Assembly (NCBI GenBank): GCA_947502975.1
Contig: CANNBV010000002.1
Location: forward strand, 434,001-498,000
Source: an uncultured Flavobacteriaceae bacterium
GTDB lineage: Bacteria; Bacteroidota; Bacteroidia; Flavobacteriales; Flavobacteriaceae
Length of the DNA stretch: 64,000 nucleotides
Direction of reading: 5' to 3'
Part shown: positions 24,425-33,258 of the stretch, one piece after another
How positions within the stretch are numbered: the first letter of the stretch is position 1
Layout: each line of letters begins with the position of its first letter
Translations under genes and position numbers: made by a program
The notes under the pieces: generated by a model
What the model saw: only the letters and a program-made list of their open reading frames with translations
What the model was told of the DNA's origin: nothing
Database searches by the model: none

Positions 24425-25084
24425 TTAATGACTTTCCTTCAATAATTCCTTTGGGAATTTAGCTTGAAACCGCTTTAATCTTGGAATAGATACATTACGA
24501 ATATAACCATTGTTAGGATGCAAGCGTTCATAGTTTTGATGGTAGTCTTCACCAATCCAAAACTTTTGAAATGGATATACTTCTGCGGCAATTGTAGCAT
24601 CTAATTTCTTAGCTAAAGCAGCTTTTTTTTCTAAAATGATGTTTTTTTGAGCATCATTCTGATAAAAAATAATAGAGCGGTATTGTGAACCTTTATCTGG
24701 ACCTTGTCCATTTACTTGTGTTGGGTTTTGAGAGGCGAAATAGGCGTCAACAAGTGTTGAAAAACTCACGAGTTCTGGATCGTAAATAACTTCTACAGCT
24801 TCCGCATGGCCAGTCCGTCCTGTATTACTTGCGGCATAGGTGGGGTTATCTGTATGACCTCCTGAATAGCCGTTAATGACTTCATCTACACCTTTTATAC
24901 TTTCATAAACCGCTTCTACACACCAAAAACAACCGCTTGCAAAATAAGCTTTGGCTTTTCCGTTTTCTAAAGCTACTTCAACTGGTGTAGCGTTTATAAC
25001 TGCTTCTTGTTTTTTATTGGTTTGCGCTGTGTTTTGGCAACTAAAAGTAAGCGCTACGATTAAAAGGATGATATAATTCTTCAT
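24425..25084 (-). CDS. msrA: Peptide-methionine (S)-S-oxide reductase, lipoprotein form
   Basis: A 219-residue enzyme that repairs S-epimers of oxidised methionine. The start is ATG 25084, giving a lipoprotein signal with lipobox LTFSC (C16), so the enzyme should sit in the envelope. The catalytic cysteine is C52 in ASGCFWCVEAVY, and YSGGHTDNPTY, GHAEAVEVIYDP and QYRSIIFY follow as in all MsrA. There is no fused MsrB domain. It is a single gene. Confidence 0.93.
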   Translation of the reverse strand: MKNYIILLIVALTFSCQNTAQTNKKQEAVINATPVEVALENGKAKAYFASGCFWCVEAVYESIKGVDEVINGYSGGHTDNPTYAASNTGRTGHAEAVEVIYDPELVSFSTLVDAYFASQNPTQVNGQGPDKGSQYRSIIFYQNDAQKNIILEKKAALAKKLDATIAAEVYPFQKFWIGEDYHQNYERLHPNNGYIRNVSIPRLKRFQAKFPKELLKESH

Positions 25085-25159
25085 TGTTTTTCTTTTTATA
25101 ATAGACGTATAAAAATACAAAACCTTATGTAGAGAAGTGTAAAAGTTATTTTAAATAAA

Positions 25160-25185
25160 AAAGCCTTTAGAAAACTAAAGGCTTT
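25160..25185 (-). terminator. Terminator of the zinc-ribbon-like gene
   Basis: The arms AAAGCCTTTAG and CTAAAGGCTTT pair perfectly around an AAAA loop. On the minus strand the hairpin is followed by a T-rich run, so it ends transcription of the gene that stops at 25209. Confidence 0.8.
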
Positions 25186-25208
25186 AAATATATATTTTGG
25201 AATAGTGA

Positions 25209-25988
25209 TTACAATTTTGCAAACATTTTTTCCATTTTTGCTTTTTGTTCTTCAGCTAAAGCAGCATCTACTAAAATTCTACCACTATGCTCGTCTGTTA
25301 TCACTTTTTTACGAGAAGCGATTTCTACCTGCACTTGAGGCGGAATGGTAAAGAATGAACCTCCAGAAGCACCTCTTTCAATTGGTACCACTGCTAATCC
25401 GTTTTTTACATTCTTACGAATTCTGTCGTAAGCAGATACCAAACGCTCTTCAATTTGTTTTTTATAATCGTCAGATTTCGCAATTAAAGCTTGCTCTTCT
25501 TTTTCTGTTTCAGCCAAAATAGCATCTAGCTCACCTTTTTTATGTTTTAGATGCGTTTCACGCTCTTTTAACTGATCTTTGGTGGTAGTTATAACTTCTT
25601 TCTTTTGCTCTATTTGCACCTTAAATTCTTTAATGTGCTTTTCGGCCAATTGAATTTCTAATTCTTGAAATTCAACTTCTTTAGAAAGTGAATTGAATTC
25701 TCTGTTATTTCTAACATTTTTTTGTTGCTCGCCGTATTTTTTGATAAGTGCCTTAGACTCCTCAATTAAATTTTTTCTAGAAGAAATATTGTTATCAATT
25801 GCTTCTAAATCACTCACTAATTTGTCCAGTCTAATGTTTAATCCAGCAACTTCATCTTCTAAATCTCTTACTTCTAAAGGCAATTCTCCTCGTACATTTC
25901 TTATTTCGTCAATGCGCGAATCTATAAGTTGTAAATCGTATAAAGCTCTTAAACGCTCTTCTACACTAACTTCTTTCTTTTTAGCCAT
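25209..25988 (-). CDS. C4-type zinc-ribbon family protein lacking its cysteines
   Basis: A 259-residue protein with a long coiled coil (about residues 25-180) and a C-terminal domain that aligns with the DUF164/zf-RING_7 ribbon. In that family the ribbon has CGGC and CEHCG; here the same places read GASGGSFFTIPP (about 209-220) and TDEHSGRILVD, so all four cysteines are replaced. The fold around them is kept, which argues against random decay. The gene is 3 bp after a Nif3-like gene, the usual partner in Bacteroidota. Family role is unknown, possibly ribosome- or nucleic acid-linked. Confidence 0.85.
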   Translation of the reverse strand: MAKKKEVSVEERLRALYDLQLIDSRIDEIRNVRGELPLEVRDLEDEVAGLNIRLDKLVSDLEAIDNNISSRKNLIEESKALIKKYGEQQKNVRNNREFNSLSKEVEFQELEIQLAEKHIKEFKVQIEQKKEVITTTKDQLKERETHLKHKKGELDAILAETEKEEQALIAKSDDYKKQIEERLVSAYDRIRKNVKNGLAVVPIERGASGGSFFTIPPQVQVEIASRKKVITDEHSGRILVDAALAEEQKAKMEKMFAKL

Positions 25989-25991
25989 ACT

Positions 25992-27086
25992 TTAAAAATA
26001 CTTAACAGGATTGGTATTTGTCTTTGATAAAATGATTGCAAAATTAGTAATTTTTTTCGTAAGATACTCTACTAAAAGCTTTTTTGTGTATTGTTCGCTT
26101 TCGTAATGTCCAATGTCCGCCAAGAGAATGCTATTTTCTGCAGAGAAAAAGTCATGATATTTTAAATCTGCTGTAACAAATGCATCGGCTCCAGCTGCTT
26201 TGGCAGCACCAATAGCAAAACTCCCTGAACCTCCTAAAACTGCTACTTTTTTAATGGGCTTGTTTATGAATGATGAGTAACGGATGGTACTTGTATTCAT
26301 TTTTGTTTTCAGATGACTTAGAAAATCGATTTCAGAAAGTGGATTTGTCAATTCGCCTATCATTCCCATACCAATATGCTGATTTTTATTGTCAATAGTT
26401 AACACTTCGTACGCCACTTCTTCGTATGAATGTGTTTTAAATAGGGTTTTTAAAATTTTAGATTCTAAATGTTTTGGAAAAGTGACTGTTATTTTTGTTT
26501 CAGCCTCAGTATGTATTATTCCTTTTTCGCCTTTTGTAGGATTAGAACCTGCATTCCCTTGAAATGTACCAAGGCCTTCAACATTAAAACTACAATTATC
26601 GTAATTGCCTATGCTACCAGCACCTGCGTTAAATAGAGCAGCGCGTAGTGCTTTAGATTCATTTTTAGGAACATAAGTGGTTAATTTTTTAATTGTTTCA
26701 TTTTGAGGAATTAAAATTTGCTTACTATGCAATTCTAATTGGTCGCAAATCATTGCATTTACACCTTGAAATGAATTGTCTAAAGCGGTATGTATGCTGT
26801 AAATGGCAATATCGTGCTTTATGGCTTTCATAACCACTCGTTCTACATAGGTTTTTCCAATTAGTTTTTTTAAGCCTTTGAAAATAATAGGGTGGAAGCT
26901 CACGATAAGGTTACAATTTTCTGAAATGGCCTCATCAACTACACTTTCTAGAGTATCTAAGGTTACTAATATGCCTGATACTTTTGCTGTTTTATCTCCA
27001 ACTAAAAGTCCAACATTATCAAAACCTTCTGCATAAGATAGTGGTGCTAATGTTTCTAAATGGTCAATAACCTCTTGAACAATCAT
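25992..27086 (-). CDS. Nif3-like dinuclear metal centre hexameric protein
   Basis: A 364-residue protein of the NIF3/DUF34 family. The start is ATG 27086 (MIVQEVIDHLETLAPL); fourteen codons upstream in the frame are not needed. Metal-binding segments are visible: SFHPIIFKGLKK near residue 66, YSIHTALDN near 100 and, at the other end, GGSGSFAIGAAKAAGADAFVTADLKYHDF with DIGHYESE. The middle insert (about 130-250) is the PII-like domain of longer members. Proposed roles include GTP cyclohydrolase-type metabolite repair, but none is settled. It pairs with the zinc-ribbon family gene downstream. Confidence 0.9.
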   Translation of the reverse strand: MIVQEVIDHLETLAPLSYAEGFDNVGLLVGDKTAKVSGILVTLDTLESVVDEAISENCNLIVSFHPIIFKGLKKLIGKTYVERVVMKAIKHDIAIYSIHTALDNSFQGVNAMICDQLELHSKQILIPQNETIKKLTTYVPKNESKALRAALFNAGAGSIGNYDNCSFNVEGLGTFQGNAGSNPTKGEKGIIHTEAETKITVTFPKHLESKILKTLFKTHSYEEVAYEVLTIDNKNQHIGMGMIGELTNPLSEIDFLSHLKTKMNTSTIRYSSFINKPIKKVAVLGGSGSFAIGAAKAAGADAFVTADLKYHDFFSAENSILLADIGHYESEQYTKKLLVEYLTKKITNFAIILSKTNTNPVKYF

Positions 27087-27172
27087 AATGCTAGTGTTTA
27101 AATTCAAATATAAAATAATTACATTCACAAAGTATAATTATTTTACTCAAAGGGTTTGTGTTCGCTTCATTG

Positions 27173-27213
27173 TTTTAATAATTATTATATTCAACCCGTA
27201 ATAATTATTAAAA
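27173..27213. repeat. Perfect 15-bp inverted repeat between nif3-like and lpxK
   Basis: The arms TTTTAATAATTATTA (27173-27187) and TAATAATTATTAAAA (27199-27213) are exact reverse complements around an 11-bp spacer. They lie in the 143-bp divergent gap, 17 bp before the lpxK start. It could be an operator for both genes or an mRNA hairpin. Confidence 0.6.
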
Positions 27214-27229
27214 TAAATCGATTTCGTTT

Positions 27230-28234
27230 TTGAATCTTCTTAGAAAAATATTATTTCCAATCGTACCAATTTATTTTTTGGTGACTTGGTTGCGAAACAA
27301 GTTTTATGATTTAGGAATAAAAACATCAACTTCTTTTGATGTTCCTATAATTTGTGTTGGAAATTTAAGTGTAGGTGGCACAGGAAAGACGCCTATGATT
27401 GAATATTTGATTACACTTTTGAAAGATAATCATAAAGTAGCTACGCTAAGTCGAGGCTACAAAAGGAAGACTACAGGGTTTCAATTAGCAAATAAAACGA
27501 CTTCAATGGAAGATATTGGAGATGAGCCATATCAATTTCATAACAAATTTGGAACATCAATTCGTGTAGCTGTAGATAGTGATCGTGTTAACGGTATTTC
27601 ACAATTATTGAAGTTGAATGAGCCACCAGAATTGGTGTTGCTTGATGATGCATTTCAGCATAGAAAAGTGAAAGCTGGTTTTAATATTATGCTAACCACT
27701 TACAATAATCCATTTTTTAAGGATATGGTTTTACCAACTGGTGATTTAAGAGAGCCGAGAATTGGTTACAAACGCGCAGATATTATTGTGGTTACAAAAT
27801 GTCCTTTTAATATGTCTGATACTGAAAAAGCTCAGTTTATAGAAAGAATAAATCCAGTAAATAAGCAACACGTTTTTTTTAGTTCAATATCGTATTCGAA
27901 TATGGTGTTATCTAAGGCTGAAACATTAAAATTAGATGCATTAGAAGGTTTTACGTTGGTGACAGGAATTGCAAATGCAGAGCCTTTAGTTCATTTTTTA
28001 TACTCTAAAAATTTAAAATTCAAGCATTTAAACTTTAAAGATCATCATGAATTTTCTGCAGAGGATATTTCTAATTTAGAATCTCACAAAAGGATATTGA
28101 CTACAGAGAAAGATTATATGCGTTTAAAATCTCATAAATCTTTAGAAGAAAAATTATTTTATTTGCCAATTACAGTAAAGATATACGACAGCGAGTTATT
28201 TGATAGTTTGTTACAACGCCATATAGCGCTTTAA
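27230..28234 (+). CDS. lpxK: Tetraacyldisaccharide 4'-kinase
   Basis: A 334-residue kinase that adds the 4'-phosphate to lipid A precursor at the inner membrane. The start is TTG at 27230, giving LNLLRKILFPIVPIY, the usual N-terminal amphipathic helix of LpxK. The P-loop GNLSVGGTGKTP is at residues 44-55, and DDAFQHRK with DLREP and TEKDYMR are family motifs. Its stop codon overlaps that of the convergent histidine kinase gene by 4 bp (TTAA). Assignment is firm; it confirms that the cell makes lipid A. Confidence 0.92.
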   Translation: MNLLRKILFPIVPIYFLVTWLRNKFYDLGIKTSTSFDVPIICVGNLSVGGTGKTPMIEYLITLLKDNHKVATLSRGYKRKTTGFQLANKTTSMEDIGDEPYQFHNKFGTSIRVAVDSDRVNGISQLLKLNEPPELVLLDDAFQHRKVKAGFNIMLTTYNNPFFKDMVLPTGDLREPRIGYKRADIIVVTKCPFNMSDTEKAQFIERINPVNKQHVFFSSISYSNMVLSKAETLKLDALEGFTLVTGIANAEPLVHFLYSKNLKFKHLNFKDHHEFSAEDISNLESHKRILTTEKDYMRLKSHKSLEEKLFYLPITVKIYDSELFDSLLQRHIAL

Positions 28235-30462
28235 GCTGTTGCAGATTTATTATCGGATAATGCATTGAAAAGCTTCTTCTCAAATTCTTCTTGCTTGAAT
28301 GGTTTTGGAATAATATCGGTAAAACCAGCTTCTTCAAACTCATGCATTTTATCTTCAATGGTTACCGCGGTAAGTGCAAAAATGGTTAGCTCTTTATCAA
28401 AAGTTCTCACAATTTTCGTAGCTTCAATACCACTAATTCCTGGCATATGGATGTCCATCAAAATAATGTCGTACTTATTATTTTTAATCTTGTCAACGGC
28501 AGCTTCACCATTATCAACAATTTCACAGGCAAGTTCCATTTTGTTTAAAATCTTTTTGGTAATCATTTGGTTGATTTTATTGTCTTCAACCACCAAGATT
28601 TTAACCGTGCTAAAATCAATATTCGGTTTAGTATCTAGTTCTTTAACTTGCTTTTTAGCCGCTTTTTCTTTGGCTTCATTATATTCTAAAGGAATCTCAA
28701 AAAAGAAGGTTGTGCCTTTTCCTAGTTCACTTTGTAAATAAATCTTTCCTTTAAGAATGTCTATTAAACCTTTAACGATAGATAAGCCTAGACCTGTTCC
28801 GCCGTATTTTCTGTTAATTTGAATAGAGCCTTGGGAGAAACTCTCAAACATATTGTCTTGTTTCTCTTTAGTAATACCAATGCCATTATCTTCGACTTCA
28901 AAACGAAGTTGATACATATCATTTTCTTGACCTATTTTGTAAACTCTAATCCAAATATCACCGTCTTTTGTAAACTTAATAGAGTTTCCAAGTAGGTTTA
29001 TTAATATTTGCGAAATCTTTAATTGGTCTGCTATAAAGTTTTCAGGTAGGTCTTTATCATATTCAAAATGAACAGTAATATTATTATCTAAAGCAGAATT
29101 ATTTAATGCTAAAACAATGTTATTAATCTTCTTTTTAAGATTAAATGGCTCAGGCTCTATTTCCACCTTATTGGCTTCAATCTTATTAATTTGAAGTATA
29201 TCATTTATAAATGTTAAAAGATAATCTCCTGAAAATTTCAACGATTTTAAATGTTGAATTTGCTCCGGCTTAGGGTCTTCATCTAATAGCATATTACTCA
29301 ATCCTGTAACCGCATATAGAGGTGTTCTTAACTCGTGTGTTACAGTAGATAAGAAATTAGCTTTCGTTTTAGAAGCAAGCTCAGCCTTTTCTTTAGCAAC
29401 AATAAGTTCATTATTTTTCTTATGAAGCATATTGTTGGTTTTTAGCCTAATATTATTGTTTTTGTATAGCGAAAGCGTAAGTAAAGACAGAATAGTGATA
29501 AGTGCCACACTTAGTATTGAGATTAATGTGCTTAAATCGTTTTTACTATTGGCTTCTTCTAATTCGGCTTGTTGTTTTTTGTTGTTTTCAATTTGATCAT
29601 TAATTAAAAACTCAATTCTTTTTTTAGGTGATAGATTGGCACGTTTTACAGCTCTTAAAGAATCTGATAATTTAACATGAGCTTTTAAGTAAATACTTGA
29701 AAGTTGATAATTTTGAGTGTTTTCATAAATGCTACTCAATACTAGAAGTCCAGAGTTTTGTATTGGTTTTAGTCCATTAGCTTTTGCAATTTCTAAACCT
29801 TCTTTAGCGAAATCTAAAGCTTTTTGGTGGTCATTAAGCAGATTGTAAACTTTACCATGATTAACTAATGCGTTACTTAAGGTGTTGTTTATATTTTCTT
29901 TGCGAGAAATAGCTATAGCTTGTTCAATAAGTTCTCTTGCTTTGCCGTAGTTTTTTAATTCAATATATGCGTTCCCTTCTGCTAGGAGTGTTTCTGCTAA
30001 CTCGGCCTGCATTTGCTCCTCTTGAAACTTAGATTTTGCTGCACGATAAGAGTCTAAAGCTTCATATATTTTATCTTTTGCCATGTAAACATCACCAAAT
30101 GTCTTGTATGAACGCCCTAGATTTTTATTGTCGTTTATAATACGCTGCATTTCAATCGCGGAAGTAAGTGCTTTTGTAGCAGCATCTGCCTCTTCTATTA
30201 TTAAATGAAGACGCCCTTTCATGGATTGAATTAATCCTATGCTTTTCTTATTATTGGAGTTTTGAGCGAGTTCTAACGCTTCATCTAGCGTTTTTTGAGC
30301 CTCAAAATAATTGAAGTTTTCAATATCTTTTTGAGACTGCTCAATGCGATAATTTATGTTGTTTTGAATAATCTCTGGATCTTTCTCAATAGCGTTTTGA
30401 GAGAACAAACAGATTGATAATAACATCAAAACAATAAATATGTATTGTTTTATTTGGGACAT
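28231..30462 (-). CDS. Hybrid histidine kinase with TPR sensor and receiver domain
   Basis: A 743-residue membrane sensor; start at ATG 30462 (MSQIKQYIFI). Order of parts: signal peptide (to about 21), periplasmic tetratricopeptide repeats (about 50-260), one membrane helix (about 312-332), coiled coil, HisKA with phospho-accepting H376 in THELRTPLYAV, ATPase domain with NLLGNSIKF, DNGIGI and GGTGLGL, and a receiver domain with D670 in LMDIHMPG and the lysine of IPKPF. The stimulus is unknown. No output regulator is adjacent. A three-unit 21-bp repeat covers its promoter region. Confidence 0.92.
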   Translation of the reverse strand: MSQIKQYIFIVLMLLSICLFSQNAIEKDPEIIQNNINYRIEQSQKDIENFNYFEAQKTLDEALELAQNSNNKKSIGLIQSMKGRLHLIIEEADAATKALTSAIEMQRIINDNKNLGRSYKTFGDVYMAKDKIYEALDSYRAAKSKFQEEQMQAELAETLLAEGNAYIELKNYGKARELIEQAIAISRKENINNTLSNALVNHGKVYNLLNDHQKALDFAKEGLEIAKANGLKPIQNSGLLVLSSIYENTQNYQLSSIYLKAHVKLSDSLRAVKRANLSPKKRIEFLINDQIENNKKQQAELEEANSKNDLSTLISILSVALITILSLLTLSLYKNNNIRLKTNNMLHKKNNELIVAKEKAELASKTKANFLSTVTHELRTPLYAVTGLSNMLLDEDPKPEQIQHLKSLKFSGDYLLTFINDILQINKIEANKVEIEPEPFNLKKKINNIVLALNNSALDNNITVHFEYDKDLPENFIADQLKISQILINLLGNSIKFTKDGDIWIRVYKIGQENDMYQLRFEVEDNGIGITKEKQDNMFESFSQGSIQINRKYGGTGLGLSIVKGLIDILKGKIYLQSELGKGTTFFFEIPLEYNEAKEKAAKKQVKELDTKPNIDFSTVKILVVEDNKINQMITKKILNKMELACEIVDNGEAAVDKIKNNKYDIILMDIHMPGISGIEATKIVRTFDKELTIFALTAVTIEDKMHEFEEAGFTDIIPKPFKQEEFEKKLFNALSDNKSATA

Positions 30463-30479
30463 TTTTAGATTCAATAGGT

Positions 30480-30542
30480 CGACAAATATAAATATTTATT
30501 CGACAAAATACATATTTTTCTCGACAAATTACATATTTTATT
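30480..30542. repeat. Three 21-bp tandem repeats upstream of the histidine kinase gene
   Basis: Three head-to-tail units of exactly 21 bp start at 30480, 30501 and 30522, each opening CGACAAA and continuing with an AT-rich TA-AATATTT-like tail. They fill the gap between the lipA stop and the kinase start. On the minus strand the first unit contains TATATTTG (30483-30490), a perfect -7 box for the kinase gene, so the repeats probably overlap its promoter. Confidence 0.65.
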
Positions 30543-31420
30543 TAATTAATATGCTTTTGAGCCTTATAAGATGAGCGCACTAAAGCACTACTTTCTACAT
30601 GTCTAAATCCTAAATCTATGCCTATTTCTTTGTACTCATCAAATTCATCAGGATTGATGAAACGTTTAACAGGTAAGTGTTTTTTACTTGGTTGTAAATA
30701 TTGACCAATGGTAACTACATCCACATCATTTGCCTTCAAATCGTGCAATGTTTCTATAACTTCTTCTCTTTTTTCTCCTAAGCCAAGCATTATTCCAGAT
30801 TTGGTTCTACGTTGTCCTTGTTCCTTTAAATATTTTAGAACACCCATACTTCTGTCATACTTTGCTTGAATACGAACTTCTCGTGTAAGCCGTCTTACTG
30901 TTTCTATATTGTGCGATACTACTTCTGGAGCAACATTAATAATTCTATCAATATGTTTTTCAATACCTTGAAAGTCAGGAATCAATGTTTCTAAGGTCGT
31001 GTTGGGATTCATTCTTCTCACTGCGTTAACAGTTTCTGCCCACATAATGCTTCCCATATCTTTTAAGTCATCTCTATCAACACTGGTTAAAACAGCATGT
31101 TTTATGTTCATGATTTTAATAGATCTTGCTACTTTTTCAGGTTCGTCCCAATCTACAGTTTCTGGTCTACCTGTTTTTACCCCACAAAAACCACAAGAGC
31201 GCGTACAAATATTTCCTAAAATCATAAAAGTAGCTGTGCCTTCTCCCCAGCATTCTCCCATGTTTGGGCAGCTTCCAGATGTGCAAATTGTATTTAGTTT
31301 ATATTTATCAACTAAACCTCTTAATTCTGTATATTTTTTCCCAGTTGGTAACTTTACGCGCAACCATTTTGGTTTTGCTTGTCGTTCTGGCAATATATTA
31401 GAAATTGTATCTTTTTCCAT
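30542..31420 (-). CDS. lipA: Lipoyl synthase
   Basis: A 292-residue radical-SAM enzyme that inserts two sulfurs into octanoyl groups on lipoyl domains. The auxiliary [4Fe-4S] cysteines C46, C51 and C57 lie in [13 protein letters not shown] and the radical-SAM cluster cysteines C72, C76 and C79 in [11 protein letters not shown]. The C-terminal serine ligand region [12 protein letters not shown] is present. Length is normal. A -7 box lies at 31438-31445. Assignment is firm. Confidence 0.96.
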   Translation of the reverse strand: MEKDTISNILPERQAKPKWLRVKLPTGKKYTELRGLVDKYKLNTICTSGSCPNMGECWGEGTATFMILGNICTRSCGFCGVKTGRPETVDWDEPEKVARSIKIMNIKHAVLTSVDRDDLKDMGSIMWAETVNAVRRMNPNTTLETLIPDFQGIEKHIDRIINVAPEVVSHNIETVRRLTREVRIQAKYDRSMGVLKYLKEQGQRRTKSGIMLGLGEKREEVIETLHDLKANDVDVVTIGQYLQPSKKHLPVKRFINPDEFDEYKEIGIDLGFRHVESSALVRSSYKAQKHIN

Positions 31421-31437
31421 TACTAAAAAATGAATTG

Positions 31438-31445
31438 CAAAGATA
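31438..31445 (-). promoter_or_regulatory. Probable -7 box of lipA
   Basis: On the minus strand TATCTTTG fits TAnnTTTG exactly and lies 18 nt before the start codon. No clear -33 TTG is visible. Confidence 0.45.
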
Positions 31446-31469
31446 CGAAGTATTCTATTAAATGTGAGT

Positions 31470-32714
31470 CTAGAGCGTTGTGAGATACCAAATACTAAAT
31501 CCTATTAAAAATAAGATCCCCATCCAACTTAGAATGTGTAATTCTTTAGAAGGATGCCATTTTTTTGGTGTATGTTTTCCAGAAATAAGGATATAATTCA
31601 AAATAGCATAAAAAGGGGCAGTTATAAAAGATAAAATAGTAGCTATTTTGATAAGTAATCCCATTTCAGAACCTAAAAAAAGGAATATATAAATGGTGCC
31701 CAAACAGAGTAAAATAATCCAGAATAGATAGCCATTTTTGAAAGGTTTGTTTAAAAGTAGTGCTGAAGTTCTATCCATTGACCTTGGTGAAGCGTCTAAG
31801 GTAGTGAGTGTTGTACTAAACATTGTAGTAAATGCTGCAATACCAATAATAATGTATGCCCAATTACCTAAACTAGTAGTATACATATCTATCAATTGGC
31901 TAGCAAAAACACCTGCTGAACTACTGAATGTTTCTCCACTGCTAAACATAACTAATGCACCCAGTAAAACAAAGCAAATACCCAAAATAATAGTTCCAAT
32001 ATAACCGATATTAAAATCGAAGAGGGCTCCCTTTGTCGAGAAATCTATTTGATTTTTCTTTTTTTCTAAAGTCCATAACGAATGCCAAACAGAAATGTCT
32101 AATGGCCCAGGCATCCATCCCATAAACGCAATTAAAAATACAATCTCTAAATCATTTTTTGGTAAAACCTGAGCTATCGATAAGGATGTTGTATTGTTAA
32201 ATAAAGCCATTATTACTGCCAAAATTGTACTAATAGAAAGTGTGACAATGATAATTTTTATAATGTTATCCAGTAGTTTGTACTTTCCCAATAGTAATAA
32301 CAATAAACAAATAGATAAAATAATGATAGACCATATTTGAACGCTATTTATAGATATTGTACCTATGGTGACCGAGTTAAACTCATAAAAAAGAGATGAT
32401 GCAATTCCAGTAGTAACAATAGTCACGGCCATTTGTATGACGAACATAGTGCCCAGTGTCAATATATAGTAAGCTAATAATGCGCCTTTGCCTAATTTCT
32501 TATAACCATCTAAAAGGCTTTCTCCTGTGGCTGATGCATATCGTGGTCCATATTGAAAAAAAGGATATTTGAATAGTGTCACTAAAATTAAAGCCCAAAT
32601 TAAGCCCATGCCAAAATCGGCACCCGCTCTGGTGGATTGCACCAAATGAGAAACACCAATGGCAGCCCCAGCAAATAATAATCCTGGGCCTAGATTTTTT
32701 AGCTTTTTAATCAT
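31470..32714 (-). CDS. Divergent Nramp-family metal ion transporter
   Basis: A 414-residue inner-membrane protein with about 11 helices; start at ATG 32714 ([11 protein letters not shown]), which overlaps the sigma factor gene by 8 bp. It aligns with the Nramp family through [12 protein letters not shown] and [11 protein letters not shown] in helix 1, but the canonical metal-binding DPGN of helix 1 is replaced by SHLVQ and the MPH motif of helix 6 by [13 protein letters not shown]. So the substrate may not be Mn or Fe; related proteins have been linked to other ions or to Mg. It is probably co-transcribed with the sigma factor and glycosyltransferase genes. Confidence 0.8.
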   Translation of the reverse strand: MIKKLKNLGPGLLFAGAAIGVSHLVQSTRAGADFGMGLIWALILVTLFKYPFFQYGPRYASATGESLLDGYKKLGKGALLAYYILTLGTMFVIQMAVTIVTTGIASSLFYEFNSVTIGTISINSVQIWSIIILSICLLLLLLGKYKLLDNIIKIIIVTLSISTILAVIMALFNNTTSLSIAQVLPKNDLEIVFLIAFMGWMPGPLDISVWHSLWTLEKKKNQIDFSTKGALFDFNIGYIGTIILGICFVLLGALVMFSSGETFSSSAGVFASQLIDMYTTSLGNWAYIIIGIAAFTTMFSTTLTTLDASPRSMDRTSALLLNKPFKNGYLFWIILLCLGTIYIFLFLGSEMGLLIKIATILSFITAPFYAILNYILISGKHTPKKWHPSKELHILSWMGILFLIGFSIWYLTTL

Positions 32715-33258
32715 TTTTATTGGTGATAACTTCTGCAAGTAGCTTTTTAGCCCTAAGTAGTTTTACTTTTACATTATTTATAGGCTCATCTAACTCTTTA
32801 GAAATCTCTTTATAGCTGAGTTCTTGAAAGTATCTTAAATTAATTACTTTTTGATAATTCGGTTTTAGTTTTTTAATATCTCGAAGTAAATTCGCTAAAT
32901 TTTGTTCGGTAATTAATTTGTCTTCAACAGTAGGTGATTCGTCTAAAATTTGAAAAGCCCTTTTATCATCCTTTGAAATTACGTGCTTAATGGAATTTTT
33001 TTCTTTCCTAATAATATCAATATGTATATTTTTAGAAATTGTAATCAACCATGTTTTAAAGGTGTATTTTTCATCAAAAGTTTCAATTCTATCAAAAGCC
33101 TTAGAAAATGTTTGTATGGTAATATCTTCAGCATCGTTTTCGTTCTGTATGCGTTTTAGTTGAAATCCATAAACATCATCCCAATATAAGTCCAATAAAA
33201 AATTAAAGGCCTTTTGGTCATTATTTTTTGCACGAGAGATCGCTTCGTTTATTTCCAA
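32707..33258 (-). CDS. ECF-type RNA polymerase sigma factor
   Basis: A 183-residue sigma-70 family factor with only regions 2 and 4. Region 2 (about 10-80) includes NENDAEDITIQTFSKAFDRI and FKTWLITISKNIHIDIIR; region 4 (about 125-175) has the helix-turn-helix YQKVINLRYFQELSYKEISKEL. No anti-sigma gene is next to it; instead it overlaps the glycosyltransferase gene by 10 bp upstream and the transporter gene downstream, so all three are made together. The regulon cannot be told. Confidence 0.9.
   Translation of the reverse strand: MEINEAISRAKNNDQKAFNFLLDLYWDDVYGFQLKRIQNENDAEDITIQTFSKAFDRIETFDEKYTFKTWLITISKNIHIDIIRKEKNSIKHVISKDDKRAFQILDESPTVEDKLITEQNLANLLRDIKKLKPNYQKVINLRYFQELSYKEISKELDEPINNVKVKLLRAKKLLAEVITNKND

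Noticed and set aside
30480-30542. CRISPR-like array
   Set aside because: The units are directly adjacent, without spacers, and only three; this is a tandem repeat, and no cas genes are present.
30999-31433. 144-codon plus-strand frame opposite lipA
   Set aside because: Antisense to the radical-SAM motif region of lipA; no recognisable domain.
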